A stretch of 64,000 nt of DNA from Alphaproteobacteria bacterium (GTDB taxonomy: Bacteria; Pseudomonadota; Alphaproteobacteria; Puniceispirillales; Puniceispirillaceae). Position numbers and translations under genes: made by a program. This document shows positions 27,255 to 36,355 of this stretch, piece by piece (position 1 is the first letter of the stretch; the number at the start of each line of letters is the position of its first letter). Location of the stretch: positions 1 to 64,000 of the forward strand of contig JADHLI010000011.1 of NCBI GenBank assembly GCA_016780775.1, read 5' to 3'. Under the pieces are notes generated by a model. It worked only from the letters and a program-made list of their open reading frames with translations. It was not told the DNA's origin and did not search any database.

Positions 27255-28370
27255 ATGTCTGACACAATTCATAAAATTCATATCGGGCTGCAAGAGAACA
27301 GCTATGATATCCTGATCGGCAGCAATCTGTTTGCGGACGCATTTGAGGATATCCGCCCCATTATCGAAAATCGGCAAGTGATTATCATCTCTGATGAGCA
27401 GGTAGCAGAATTGCATCTAGAAGCGGTAGAGACGGCCTTGAGCCCGCATGTGCGCATGCTGCATAGCGCACTTGTTCCGGCGGGCGAGGCCAGTAAATCT
27501 TTTACATACTATCAAAAGCTTATTAATGAAATTCTGGCTCTGAATATTGACCGCCGGACGTTAATTGTCGCGCTTGGTGGCGGGGTAGTCGGCGATCTGG
27601 CAGGATTTGTAGCGTCAAGCTTGCTAAGGGGTATCGATTTTATTCAAGTTCCAACCAGCCTGCTTGCACAAGTAGATAGCTCTGTTGGCGGCAAAACAGG
27701 CATTAACACATCCGCTGGCAAAAATCTGGTCGGTGCCTTTTATCAGCCCAAGCTAGTTCTTGCCGATATTGAGATGCTTTCCAGCCTGCCTTTGCGCGAG
27801 TTAAAAGCAGGGTATGCAGAAGTGGTAAAATATGGGCTGTTAGGGGATGCAGATTTCTTTGACTGGCTGGAGGTAAATGCTGGTGCGCTATTAGCAGGCG
27901 ATCCGGGCAAGCTAGCAGAAGCTGTGCGAATCTCCTGTCAGGCAAAAGCTGATATTGTGGCGCGTGATGAAAAAGAACACGCTCAAAGAGCTTTGCTGAA
28001 TCTAGGGCATACTTTTGCGCATGCACTAGAAGCTGAGGCAGGGTATGATGGCCGGTTATTACATGGTGAGGCAGTTGCGTGCGGATTGCGGCTTGCTTTT
28101 GGCTTTTCGCGGCATTTAGGGCTATGTTCTGGTCAGGACGAAATGCGGGTAGCAGCCCATTTAAGCGGGTTAGGCCTGCCAGCTGCACTTGCTGACCTGC
28201 CTGTTATTGCCAATATGTCAGATGACCAGATGATTACCCATATGCGCAAAGATAAAAAAGTAAGAGATGGGAAACTGACATTTATTTTGGTAAATTCTAT
28301 TGGCAACGCATTCGTCGAACATGAAGTTGACGAGCATGCTTTGCGCGACTTTTTGGAGAGCTGTCGATAA
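27255..28370 (+). CDS. aroB: 3-dehydroquinate synthase
   Basis: AroB closes DAHP to 3-dehydroquinate, using NAD and a divalent metal. The NAD-binding ALGGGVVGDLAGFVASSLLRGIDF block and QVPTSLLAQVDSSVGGKTGIN are diagnostic, as are the metal ligands E (KAGYAEVVKYGLL), H (LNLGHTFAHALEAE) and H (LLHGEAVACG). I chose the ATG at 27255; a TTG 6 nt earlier is unlikely. The stop codon TAA shares its last A with the ATG of the CorC-like gene, giving translational coupling. Confidence 0.97.
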   Translation: MSDTIHKIHIGLQENSYDILIGSNLFADAFEDIRPIIENRQVIIISDEQVAELHLEAVETALSPHVRMLHSALVPAGEASKSFTYYQKLINEILALNIDRRTLIVALGGGVVGDLAGFVASSLLRGIDFIQVPTSLLAQVDSSVGGKTGINTSAGKNLVGAFYQPKLVLADIEMLSSLPLRELKAGYAEVVKYGLLGDADFFDWLEVNAGALLAGDPGKLAEAVRISCQAKADIVARDEKEHAQRALLNLGHTFAHALEAEAGYDGRLLHGEAVACGLRLAFGFSRHLGLCSGQDEMRVAAHLSGLGLPAALADLPVIANMSDDQMITHMRKDKKVRDGKLTFILVNSIGNAFVEHEVDEHALRDFLESCR

Positions 28371-29632
28371 TGTGGCTATCACTAACGGGCCTGATCGCTG
28401 TTATCATTATATTGATTATCATATCTGCTTTCTTCTCAGGCGCGGAAACTGCCCTGACCGCAGCCTCAGAAGCGCGTATGCGCCAACTGGTAAAACGAAA
28501 AGGCAATCGCCAAGCTGAACGTGTAGAAGCGCTGCAAACCAAAAGAGAGCAGCTTATTAGCACCATTTTAATTGGCAATAATGCTGTAAATATTATGGCA
28601 TCTGCGCTGGCAACATCAGCGGCCATTGCCCTGATAGGGGATGGCGGTGTGGCTATCGCAACGCTTGTGATGACTACCATTATTGTGCTGTTTGCCGAAG
28701 TGTTGCCAAAAAGCTATGCCCTAAACCATGCGGATAAGCTATCTTTGCGCATCGCCCTACCGGTTCAGATTGTAGTCTGGCTGCTAACACCGCTAACCTG
28801 GCTGTTAAATCTATTGGTGATAAAATTGATGCGCCCAGATAATTTGGCAGATAACTCGCGCGAGGAAGAATTGCGCGGCCTGATCGACCTGCATAACCAA
28901 GATACGGATGCAGAAGGGCGCGAAACCGGGGCGATGCTATCATCTGTTTTAGATTTAGGTGAAATTTCGGTTGAAGAAATTATGACCCACCGCGCGTCAG
29001 TAACCGCTATTAATGCTGATGATGACCCAGAAGATATTTTGCGGTTTGTATTGAAATCTCCGCATACCCGCCACCCTGTTTATGCAGGCAAGCCTGAAAA
29101 TATTGTTGGCGTCTTGCATGTTAAGGCGCTCTTGCGGGCTATTGAAGAGAATAGCAGCCGTGATATTTCCGGCCTATCTATTACCGACATCGCTACCGAG
29201 CCTTATTTTGTGCCAGAAACCACCCAGCTTTTTGCCCAGCTTCAGGCCTTTCGCAAAAGACGGGAACATTTCGCGATTGTTATTGACGAATATGGCGATT
29301 TGCGCGGTATCGTTACGCTAGAAGATATTTTGGAAGAGATTGTTGGCGAGATTGATGATGAACATGATGAAGGCCTGCCAGAAGTAAAACCGCAAGCAGA
29401 TGGCTCTTTCATTGTTGATGGCTCGGTGACCCTGCGCGATCTAAATCGTATCCTGTCTTTAGAACTGCCAGATGAAAAAGCTGCAACCCTCGCTGGGTTA
29501 ATCATTTATGAAAGCCGCCATATTCCGGCTATTGGTCAGGAGTTTAGGTTTCATGGGTTACGTTTTCGGATACGTAACCGAGCTGGTAATCAGCTAACCT
29601 CTATCCGTTTATGGCTGTCTGAGCCTGTGTAA
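28370..29632 (+). CDS. HlyC/CorC family membrane protein (DUF21-CBS-CorC_HlyC)
   Basis: The order is that of the CNNM/CorC family, linked to magnesium and cobalt efflux: DUF21 with about four membrane segments (~1-150, starting LTGLIAVIIILIIISAFFSGAETALTAAS), two CBS modules (~205-330, with HTRHPVYAGKPENIVGVLHVKALL and HFAIVIDEYGDLRGIVTLEDILEEIVGEI) and a C-terminal CorC_HlyC transporter-associated domain. It overlaps the aroB stop by 1 bp, a neighbourhood conserved in Alphaproteobacteria; a functional link to shikimate synthesis is not implied. A 15-bp repeat follows the stop codon. Confidence 0.93.
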   Translation: MWLSLTGLIAVIIILIIISAFFSGAETALTAASEARMRQLVKRKGNRQAERVEALQTKREQLISTILIGNNAVNIMASALATSAAIALIGDGGVAIATLVMTTIIVLFAEVLPKSYALNHADKLSLRIALPVQIVVWLLTPLTWLLNLLVIKLMRPDNLADNSREEELRGLIDLHNQDTDAEGRETGAMLSSVLDLGEISVEEIMTHRASVTAINADDDPEDILRFVLKSPHTRHPVYAGKPENIVGVLHVKALLRAIEENSSRDISGLSITDIATEPYFVPETTQLFAQLQAFRKRREHFAIVIDEYGDLRGIVTLEDILEEIVGEIDDEHDEGLPEVKPQADGSFIVDGSVTLRDLNRILSLELPDEKAATLAGLIIYESRHIPAIGQEFRFHGLRFRIRNRAGNQLTSIRLWLSEPV

Positions 29633-29641
29633 GAGGCGCCG

Positions 29642-29701
29642 CCCAAATCTAATAAGCCCGAATCTAACAAGCTCGAATCTAACAAACCCTGATTTAACAA
29701 A
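29642..29701. repeat. 15-bp tandem repeat, four copies, downstream of the CorC-like gene
   Basis: Consecutive units CCCAAATCTAATAAG, CCCGAATCTAACAAG, CTCGAATCTAACAAA and CCCTGATTTAACAAA begin 10 bp after the stop codon and run to about 50 bp before the DUF2889 start. Divergence among copies suggests an old expansion. It does not form a terminator-like hairpin. Confidence 0.9.
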
Positions 29702-29754
29702 AAAGATTGATAAGCTAAGAATATTTGCCCCCCCTTGCTGTAATGGAGCTAAAA

Positions 29755-30288
29755 ATGAGCCTGTCTGCCCCTGCTAAAAGAGAAGCACGCCATTTGCGCC
29801 GGATATCCTGCCGCGGCTTTGCCAGAGAAGATGGCCTGCTGGATATAGAAGGTGAGCTTATCGATACCAAAGATTATGATTTTCCCTCTGCTACACATGG
29901 CACGATTGAGGCTGGTCACCCTATCCATCATATGCAAGTGCGCATTACTATTGATTTTCAGATGAATGTGGTTGCAGCAGAGGCAGTAACTTTACATGGC
30001 CCATATCATATCTGCCCAAAGGGGGCTGAAAATATCAGTGGTTTGGTCGGGCTGACCATTGGGCCGGGCTGGAAGCGAAAGGTTCAAAACGCGATAGGCG
30101 GGCCAAAAGGCTGTACCCATATCACTGAATTAATGGGGCAGATGGCAACGACCGCTTTTCAGACACTGTATGGAGAAAAAGCACGCCAACGCCGCGCAAC
30201 TGGCGCTGACCAGAACCAGCAAATTCGCACACCGCTTCCCTCGCTGACCAATAGTTGCATCGCTTACGCTGAAGATACAACAAATTGA
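29755..30288 (+). CDS. DUF2889 family protein
   Basis: The pattern is that of DUF2889: RHLRRISCRGFAREDGLLDIEGEL, then MQVRITIDFQMNVVAAEAV, PYHICPKGAENISGLVGLTIGPGW and KGCTHITELMGQMATTAFQT. The conserved cysteines and histidines might bind a metal. The family's function is not known to me. The ATG at 29755 has a GGAG site 7 nt upstream and gives 177 aa. The bolA-like gene converges, with its stop codon directly adjacent. Confidence 0.88.
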   Translation: MSLSAPAKREARHLRRISCRGFAREDGLLDIEGELIDTKDYDFPSATHGTIEAGHPIHHMQVRITIDFQMNVVAAEAVTLHGPYHICPKGAENISGLVGLTIGPGWKRKVQNAIGGPKGCTHITELMGQMATTAFQTLYGEKARQRRATGADQNQQIRTPLPSLTNSCIAYAEDTTN

Positions 30289-30567
30289 TTAATCGCGGCG
30301 AATAGTAATTTGCAAAGCATGGATGGGCCCAGCTAGCAACTCTGTCAGCGCTTGATTTACGGCGCGGTGCGCTGCGACGCGGCTAAGCTTAGTAAGGCTG
30401 CTTGATGCGATAGTCACTTCAAAATGGCTTTGTCCGCCCGGGCGTGCGCCTGCATGGCCGGCATGCTGCCAGCTTACATCTTCAACTTCCAAAAAATGTG
30501 GATTAAGGTTTTCTTGCAGGCGCATTTCTATCGCCTGTTTTACGCTATTTTCACCAGTTTCTGACAT
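30289..30567 (-). CDS. bolA: BolA family protein
   Basis: A single BolA domain with the typical LNPHFLEVEDVSWQHAGH, SHFEVTIASSSLTKLSRVAAHRAVNQAL core. BolA proteins partner with monothiol glutaredoxins in iron-sulfur cluster handling and stress response. The 92-residue length is normal. The gene ends head-on to the DUF2889 gene with no gap and is divergent from the J-domain gene, an arrangement often seen upstream of cobS-cobT in Alphaproteobacteria. Confidence 0.92.
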   Translation of the reverse strand: MSETGENSVKQAIEMRLQENLNPHFLEVEDVSWQHAGHAGARPGGQSHFEVTIASSSLTKLSRVAAHRAVNQALTELLAGPIHALQITIRRD

Positions 30568-30688
30568 TTACATACCGCCATTCTCATTCTAATGGATAAG
30601 GATTAAGCTTCTACTACCAGATAAAATACAAAAAAATCACCGTAACAGAAACTTGTATTCACATCTCTGAACCCTATAGTCTAGGCCT

Positions 30689-31279
30689 ATGAGAACAAAA
30701 CGCCAAATGAAGGGGCCTCTGAAGCTCAAAGACGGCGACCAAGCGCTTGCCGGAGACGGCACCCGTTTATGCATGGCAGCAGGCTGTGGTGCAGATGCCC
30801 CGCACCCAGCACCGCGCAACCGTTCCGAATTACGAAGCTATATTTGGTTCTGCCTAGAGCATGTTCGTCATTATAATAGTAGCTGGAACTATTATGATGG
30901 CATTGAAGGGGATGCTCTGGAAGAAGAAATTAGACGCGCCACAACGTGGGAGCGCCCAAGTTGGAAATTTGGTACTGGCCCCTCTGCGGCAGCATCTACC
31001 TCCCAGCCTTTTGAGGATAAGTTTGGTTTTTTTGATGCTGAAACCAATAGCCCAGATCCAGCAATGATGGGATTAAGCACAGAAGAGAAACATGCTTGGG
31101 CCCTATTTGACCTATCACCGGACACCGAAATGTCGAAGGTAAAAAAACGCTATAATGAACTGGCGAAATCCCTGCATCCAGATCATAATAAAACTGACCC
31201 TAAGGCTGAGGAAAAACTAAAGGAAATCAATCTCGCCTATTCTGTTTTGCGTAAAAACGCTATGAAGGAAAAGATTTAA
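30689..31279 (+). CDS. J domain-containing protein
   Basis: A J domain occupies the C-terminal ~65 residues, with the HPD motif in YNELAKSLHPDHNKTD near residues 157-165; this stimulates Hsp70 ATPase. The N-terminal part (CMAAGCGADAPHPAPRN, SYIWFCLEHVRHYNSSWNYYDGI) with conserved cysteines is specific to a small alphaproteobacterial family found between bolA and cobS. A reversed layout (J domain at the C-terminus) sets it apart from classical DnaJ. Client and role are unknown. Confidence 0.9.
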   Translation: MRTKRQMKGPLKLKDGDQALAGDGTRLCMAAGCGADAPHPAPRNRSELRSYIWFCLEHVRHYNSSWNYYDGIEGDALEEEIRRATTWERPSWKFGTGPSAAASTSQPFEDKFGFFDAETNSPDPAMMGLSTEEKHAWALFDLSPDTEMSKVKKRYNELAKSLHPDHNKTDPKAEEKLKEINLAYSVLRKNAMKEKI

Positions 31280-31389
31280 ACACCACTAACCGATCGAAGC
31301 GAATAATATAGCTTCTTGATTGCCTTTCCTAGCTGTGGCTGATAAAGGCTATTTCTTAAAAAAATAATGATGTCTCCGGAGAATGATTA

Positions 31390-32394
31390 ATGTCTGCTGA
31401 AACGACCCATGGACAAACAGCGCACCCGTTAAACGAGCCTGATATTGAGGTAAATGTGCGCGAGGTATTTGGCCTAGATATTGATATGAAAGTGCCTGCT
31501 TTTTCAACAAGTTCGCAATATGTGCCTGCTATCGACGCCGACTATCAGTTTGACCATGATACCACCATCGCTATTCTGGCTGGCTTCTCGCATAATCGGC
31601 GGGTAATGGTACAAGGCTATCATGGCACTGGAAAATCAACCCATATTGAACAAGTTGCTGCGCGCCTGAACTGGCCTTGCCTGCGTATCAATCTGGATAG
31701 TCATGTTAGCCGGATCGATTTGGTTGGCAAAGATGCTATTGTTTTAAAAGACGGCAAACAGGTGACCGAGTTTAAAGAAGGCATCTTGCCATGGGCATTG
31801 CAAAATCCGGTAGCGTTGGTATTTGATGAATATGATGCTGGCCGCGCAGATGTGATGTTTGTTATCCAGAGAGTTTTAGAAGTAGATGGCAAATTAACAT
31901 TGCTAGATACTAGCCGGGTGATCACCCCGCACAAACATTTCCGCTTGTTTGCCACCGCAAATACCGTTGGCTTAGGGGATACTACAGGTCTGTATCACGG
32001 CACCCAGCAGATAAATCAGGGACAGATGGACAGATGGTCTATTGTTACTACCCTGAATTACCTGCCGCATGAAGATGAGGTGAATATCATCCTTGCCAAG
32101 CAAAAAGCTTATCAAAATGATGCTGGTAAAAAGCAGATTGACCAGATGGTGCGCATGGCTGATATGACACGTAAAGGGTTTATGGCAGGCGATCTATCCA
32201 CACTGATGTCGCCGCGTACGGTGCTAACTTGGGCAGAAAATGCGCTAATCTTTGACGATATCACGCTGGCTTTCCGGCTGACGTTCCTTAATAAGTGCGA
32301 TGAAATAGAACGGCCAACTATTGCTGAATATTATCAGCGTGTATTCGGCATTGACCTGCCAGAGGCGCCTTCTGCCGCGCAAAAAGCATCCTAA
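31390..32394 (+). CDS. cobS: Cobaltochelatase subunit CobS
   Basis: CobS is the AAA+ ATPase that, with CobT and CobN, inserts cobalt in aerobic cobalamin synthesis. Walker A is GYHGTGKST at residues 76-84; Walker B is [11 protein letters not shown]; sensor and arginine-finger regions follow ([17 protein letters not shown]). The N-terminal [14 protein letters not shown] is characteristic. It is transcribed with cobT. No CobN gene is in the window. A 12-bp duplication follows the stop codon. Confidence 0.95.
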   Translation: MSAETTHGQTAHPLNEPDIEVNVREVFGLDIDMKVPAFSTSSQYVPAIDADYQFDHDTTIAILAGFSHNRRVMVQGYHGTGKSTHIEQVAARLNWPCLRINLDSHVSRIDLVGKDAIVLKDGKQVTEFKEGILPWALQNPVALVFDEYDAGRADVMFVIQRVLEVDGKLTLLDTSRVITPHKHFRLFATANTVGLGDTTGLYHGTQQINQGQMDRWSIVTTLNYLPHEDEVNIILAKQKAYQNDAGKKQIDQMVRMADMTRKGFMAGDLSTLMSPRTVLTWAENALIFDDITLAFRLTFLNKCDEIERPTIAEYYQRVFGIDLPEAPSAAQKAS

Positions 32395-32397
32395 AAG

Positions 32398-32421
32398 ACG
32401 CACCAGAAAACGCACTAGAAA
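32398..32421. repeat. 12-bp tandem duplication between cobS and cobT
   Basis: Two units, ACGCACCAGAAA and ACGCACTAGAAA, differ by one base and start 3 bp after the cobS stop codon. A third partial unit (AACGCC) may follow. Confidence 0.65.
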
Positions 32422-32456
32422 AACGCCTCCCTCTAGCAAAGCAGAAAGTATCTGAA

Positions 32457-34319
32457 GTGAGCAAACCAGACGACCAGTCCGATTTTCTAAAAGCTAATGC
32501 AGCAGCCATGCGGGCGCTAGCTGGCGGGGTGGAACGTCAAGTGCGCTATGCTGGCCAAGATACCCACATTGGCAAGACCGAAATCAGACTGCCTGCCTTG
32601 CCGCGTGAGCGTAGCCGCAGCGCCCGCAGTGATAGCCGCGGGGCAGCTGATTCAGCTGGATTATGGCTTGCCCATCATAATGAGAAAACACATCGCAAAC
32701 TCTGTCCAAGTGCGCCTGCAGCAAAAGCTATTTTTGAAGCGGCTGAGCAAGCACGCGTAGAGGCAGTTGGTGCCAACCAGATGGCTGGTGTGCGCAATAA
32801 CTTGTCGGCCAAATTGGACACACGCTATAACAATATGCCTATTGGCGCGCCCGAATCAGGTGATGACAGCGCCGTGGTCGAGGCGGTTCGGTTAGTCGTA
32901 CGCGAAGCCCTAACAGGGGACACCCCGCCTGCATCCACCGCAATGGTGATGGATTTATGGCGGCCTTGGATACAATCACGAGCAGGCGACCTTTTAGAAG
33001 AAATGCGCTCGGCTGAAACAGACCAGCAACAATTTGCCGACCTGTCTAAAAGGCTGATCACCGTATTGCAATCTGAACTAGGCGACACCGCAGAAAATAA
33101 CGAAGATGGCGATGATGCCGATGATGATGGCAATCAGGATAATAATGATGATGGCCAATCAGATGAGGCTCAGTCCGCGACCGGTGAAGATGACAGCACA
33201 GATGATGATGGCCAGTCTCTAGAACAAGACGGGGATGCTGCTGGCATGGCATCTGAAGAAGCTGCCGATATGGAATCGGACGCGGATATGGATGGCATGA
33301 CAGATGGTGAAAGTCCCGGCGGTGAGGCCGGCGAATCGCCCTATAAATTCCAGCAAAATGAAAACCCTTATAAAATTTTCACGACCGAATTTGATGAGGT
33401 TGTTGAAGCAGCAGATTTATGTGACCCAGCCGAGCTTGAGCGCTTGCGCGGTATGTTAGACAGGCACCTTGAAAATCTGAACCAGATGATCGGTAAGCTC
33501 GCTAACCGCCTGCAACGAAAATTGATGGCCTTCCAAAACCGCACTTGGGAGTTTGATTTAGAAGAAGGCATGCTGGATGCCGGCAAATTACACCGGGTGG
33601 TAACCCAGCCCTATAGCGCACTTTCCTATAAACAAGAACAAGACACAAAATTCAAAGATACGATTGTCACGCTGCTTTTAGATAATTCTGGTTCCATGCG
33701 TGGGCGGCCTATCACCATTGCTGCGGTTACCGCCGATATTCTAGCTAGAACGCTTGAGCGGTGTGGAGTGAAGGTGGAAATCTTAGGCTTTACTACCAAA
33801 GCATGGAAAGGCGGGTTATCGCGGGAAGCTTGGCAGTCTGCTGGAAAGCCGGCTATGCCTGGCCGGCTAAATGATTTACGCCATGTTATTTATAAATCTG
33901 CTGACCAGCCTATGCGCCGCGCACGCAAATCGCTCGGATTGATGCTACGTGAAGGTATTTTGAAAGAAAATATCGATGGTGAAGCGCTTATCTGGGCGCA
34001 TGATAGGCTCATTGGCCGCCATGAAGACAGAAAAATTATGATGGTGATATCTGATGGCGCCCCTGTAGATGATTCGACCCTATCCTCAAATAGCGGCAAT
34101 TACCTTGAAAAGCATCTGCGTCATGTCATCACCATGATCGAGACCCGCTCGCCAGTGCAGTTACTCGCCATTGGCATCGGCCATGATGTGACCCGTTATT
34201 ATAAACGCGCAGTAACCATTACAGATGTAGACCAGCTTGGCGGCACGGTAATGGCTGAGCTTGCAGATCTGTTTGATGAGGATAAGAAGAAAACAACTAT
34301 GGCGCGCTTTAAACGCTAG
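32457..34319 (+). CDS. cobT: Cobaltochelatase subunit CobT
   Basis: CobT forms a two-tiered ring with CobS and supports cobalt insertion by CobN. It has an N-terminal helical domain (~1-190), a strongly acidic Asp/Glu-rich linker (~200-300), and a C-terminal von Willebrand A domain with the MIDAS motif LDNSGSMRG near 408-416. Translation starts at a GTG 62 nt after cobS. Length (620 aa) is within the family range. The acidic linker has a repeat-like composition typical of CobT and is not specific to this genome. Confidence 0.95.
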   Translation: MSKPDDQSDFLKANAAAMRALAGGVERQVRYAGQDTHIGKTEIRLPALPRERSRSARSDSRGAADSAGLWLAHHNEKTHRKLCPSAPAAKAIFEAAEQARVEAVGANQMAGVRNNLSAKLDTRYNNMPIGAPESGDDSAVVEAVRLVVREALTGDTPPASTAMVMDLWRPWIQSRAGDLLEEMRSAETDQQQFADLSKRLITVLQSELGDTAENNEDGDDADDDGNQDNNDDGQSDEAQSATGEDDSTDDDGQSLEQDGDAAGMASEEAADMESDADMDGMTDGESPGGEAGESPYKFQQNENPYKIFTTEFDEVVEAADLCDPAELERLRGMLDRHLENLNQMIGKLANRLQRKLMAFQNRTWEFDLEEGMLDAGKLHRVVTQPYSALSYKQEQDTKFKDTIVTLLLDNSGSMRGRPITIAAVTADILARTLERCGVKVEILGFTTKAWKGGLSREAWQSAGKPAMPGRLNDLRHVIYKSADQPMRRARKSLGLMLREGILKENIDGEALIWAHDRLIGRHEDRKIMMVISDGAPVDDSTLSSNSGNYLEKHLRHVITMIETRSPVQLLAIGIGHDVTRYYKRAVTITDVDQLGGTVMAELADLFDEDKKKTTMARFKR

Positions 34320-34351
34320 GCTTCTTGCTCTTTCATTTAAATTCAGAACAT

Positions 34352-34386
34352 AAAAAACCCCGCTTAAAATAGCGGGGGATTTTTAT
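34352..34386. terminator. Bidirectional terminator between cobT and rpmB
   Basis: A 7-bp GC-rich stem (CCCCGCT / AGCGGGG, 34358-34377) with a 6-nt loop is flanked by A-runs on the left and T-runs on the right. It can therefore stop transcription of cobT and of the convergent rpmB. Confidence 0.85.
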
Positions 34387-34404
34387 CAATAGCTTCAGCC
34401 AGAT

Positions 34405-34689
34405 TTAAGCAGATTGTGCGGCCAATATTTCACGCTTTAGAGCGCGCGCATCATCAGCAAGCTCTGCATTGCGTGCCTGCAATAAAAAGGCATCCAGACC
34501 GCCATGCTTTTCGACAGTCCGAATAGCACTTGTTGAAATGCGCAAGCTAACATTGCGACCCAAGATTTCTGAGCTCATGCTCGTACGCTGCAAGTTTGGC
34601 AGGAATTTACGGCGGGTGCGGTTGTTTGCATGGCTAACATTATTGCCTGACATCACACCTTTACCAGTAATTTGACAACGCTTTGACAT
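34405..34689 (-). CDS. rpmB: 50S ribosomal protein L28
   Basis: L28 starts with the family signature [25 protein letters not shown] and contains FLPNLQ and [19 protein letters not shown], giving 94 residues. The ATG at 34689 has a GAGGG site 7 nt upstream. It stands alone (no rpmG next to it), as is common in Alphaproteobacteria. A strong TTGACC-17-TATAAA promoter precedes it. Confidence 0.97.
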   Translation of the reverse strand: MSKRCQITGKGVMSGNNVSHANNRTRRKFLPNLQRTSMSSEILGRNVSLRISTSAIRTVEKHGGLDAFLLQARNAELADDARALKREILAAQSA

Positions 34690-34747
34690 TGTATCCCTCG
34701 TGGCGACCATGCCGCCGATTGTGCAAATTTTTAAAATATCAGTCGGG

Positions 34748-34776
34748 TTTATACTGCCTAAAGGCTAACAGGTCAA
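34748..34776 (-). promoter_or_regulatory. rpmB promoter
   Basis: On the minus strand TTGACC (34771-34776) is separated by 17 nt from TATAAA (34748-34753). The predicted transcript start, near 34741, gives a leader of about 50 nt before rpmB. Confidence 0.65.
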
Positions 34777-34923
34777 GCAATTGAATCATCTAACATCATA
34801 AAATAGCCCGCAAAGCTGGCAAATTATAGAGCTTAGCTTTACTTCTTATCTCCCTGCCTTTTAGAAAAAATTAATCTCAACTCTATTTACTTAAATTTAA
34901 CTTCTTCTTGTTAATATAAGGTT

Positions 34924-35343
34924 ATGAACTTACAAGCAGACACCCTCATCAAGCGAAATGTTAAACTTCCTGATAGGCGCACATCCGTGCAGCTTGAAGC
35001 CTATGTTTGGCAGTCCATTGACGCTATTTTATCTTTAGAAACAATTAAGTTTTCCTTGCTATGCGCAGAGCTGGATCAACGCAAGGGAGAGCTAAAATTA
35101 GCTAGCTCCATCCGTCTTTTTGCCCTGATTTACTATCGCACGCTCAGCAATCATTTCCATGATGAAACAGGCGAGGGCAACATGCTGCACAGCCCAAAAT
35201 TGGATAATTTTAATTGTTTCCTGACTTCTTTGCAGCAATTCTCGCAATATGCGCAGCATGCAAAAGCGCCTTCTCTGGGGAGGCAAACACCCCTTTTATC
35301 TCAGATACAGCGCTTGCCCCGTCTGCTATCACCAGCGCCTTAA
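34924..35343 (+). CDS. Ribbon-helix-helix domain protein (RHH_4 type)
   Basis: Residues ~9-80 fit the RHH_4 family of alphaproteobacterial DNA-binding proteins: KRNVKLPDRRTSVQLEAYVWQSIDAIL, then LSLLCAEL-like helix and LASSIRLFALIYYRTLS. It is probably a small transcription regulator. An extension of ~55 residues beyond the domain, rich in Gln, Ser and Leu, overlaps the 3' end of the convergent pyrD by 134 bp, so its C-terminus is constrained by pyrD coding. The ATG has a weak AAGG site upstream. Confidence 0.75.
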   Translation: MNLQADTLIKRNVKLPDRRTSVQLEAYVWQSIDAILSLETIKFSLLCAELDQRKGELKLASSIRLFALIYYRTLSNHFHDETGEGNMLHSPKLDNFNCFLTSLQQFSQYAQHAKAPSLGRQTPLLSQIQRLPRLLSPAP

Positions 35344-36337
35344 GTTGGCGCAAAATTTCGGCTACAACATAAGGCCCGTTTAAGGCTAGCGCGGTATAAA
35401 GCTGCAGTAAATCTGCCCCTGCCAGAATACGGGCATAGGCATGTTCAGCAGTACTGATACCGCCAGCCCCTATCAGCACCAAATCAGGCGCACCGCTGCG
35501 CTTCAAATGACCTGCTGCATCGCTAAGCACTTCTAGGGCACGCCGTGCTAGAGGTTGTCCAGAAAGCCCGCCTGCCTCATCGCGATAAATGCTATTCAGG
35601 CTGTCTGGGCGCGTAATTGTTGTATTGGTGAGAATAAATCCAGCTACCCCTGCCTGGGCGCTAGCATCCATAGCTGCAAACAGATCATCTGTTTCCATAT
35701 CGGGTGCCAGTTTCACAAACACAGCTGGGCGGGCATCTGCATGCGCTATCGCCTCATCACGCCCCTTAATTGCGGCCTCTAGCACGGCCTTGATATGGGC
35801 TTCATGTTGCAAGTCGCGCAAACCTGGCGTGTTGGGCGAGGATATATTAACAGTCAGATAATCAGCTTCAGCACTCAGGTAATGGGCAGCTTTATAGTAA
35901 TCTGCCACCCTATCCTTTGCCTCTTTATTAGCGCCTATATTCACCCCGATGATACCGCGGCGATGCTCAATTTTTCGTAAATTATTTCGGGCAACCCGCA
36001 TGCCCTTGGAATTAAATCCATATCGGTTGATGACCGCGCCATCTTCAGGTAATCGGAACAAACGCGGCTTGGGATTGCCAGCTTGCGGCAGCGGGGTAAT
36101 GGTACCCACCTCAGTAAAGCCAAACCCTAGCCGAATAGCTCCTTGGCTTGCGACTGCATTTTTATCAAAGCCAGCAGCTAGGCCTAGCGGGTTATCAAAA
36201 GCAAGCCCTGCTGCCTGAACCGGTAGCAAAATCTGGTCTGCGATTGGTGCAAATCCATGGGAAAGGGCAAATACAGCTGTATCATGCGCCATCTCAGCAG
36301 GGAGTTTTTGCGTCCATTTAGCCGCTAATTGCCACAT
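35210..36337 (-). CDS. pyrD: Dihydroorotate dehydrogenase (quinone), class 2
   Basis: PyrD oxidises dihydroorotate to orotate in pyrimidine synthesis, passing electrons to membrane quinones. The N-terminal helical extension of class 2 enzymes is present (ALSHGFAPIADQILLP), with GLAAGFDKNA, GVNIGANKEAKD, YLTVNISSPNTPGLRDLQ (catalytic Ser region) and GAGGISTAEHAYARILAGADLLQLYTAL. The 375 residues include a C-terminal tail of ~20 residues beyond shorter homologues, which is where the RHH gene overlaps. lysS lies 18 nt upstream. Confidence 0.96.
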   Translation of the reverse strand: MWQLAAKWTQKLPAEMAHDTAVFALSHGFAPIADQILLPVQAAGLAFDNPLGLAAGFDKNAVASQGAIRLGFGFTEVGTITPLPQAGNPKPRLFRLPEDGAVINRYGFNSKGMRVARNNLRKIEHRRGIIGVNIGANKEAKDRVADYYKAAHYLSAEADYLTVNISSPNTPGLRDLQHEAHIKAVLEAAIKGRDEAIAHADARPAVFVKLAPDMETDDLFAAMDASAQAGVAGFILTNTTITRPDSLNSIYRDEAGGLSGQPLARRALEVLSDAAGHLKRSGAPDLVLIGAGGISTAEHAYARILAGADLLQLYTALALNGPYVVAEILRQLKALVIADGASAVSEIKGVFASPEKALLHAAHIARIAAKKSGNN

Positions 36338-36355
36338 GATATCCTTCTTTATTGC

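Noticed and set aside
33060-33330. Acidic repeat-like region in cobT as a tandem repeat of the 3'-end type
   Set aside because: The Asp/Glu-rich linker is a normal part of CobT and no regular unit length could be defined.
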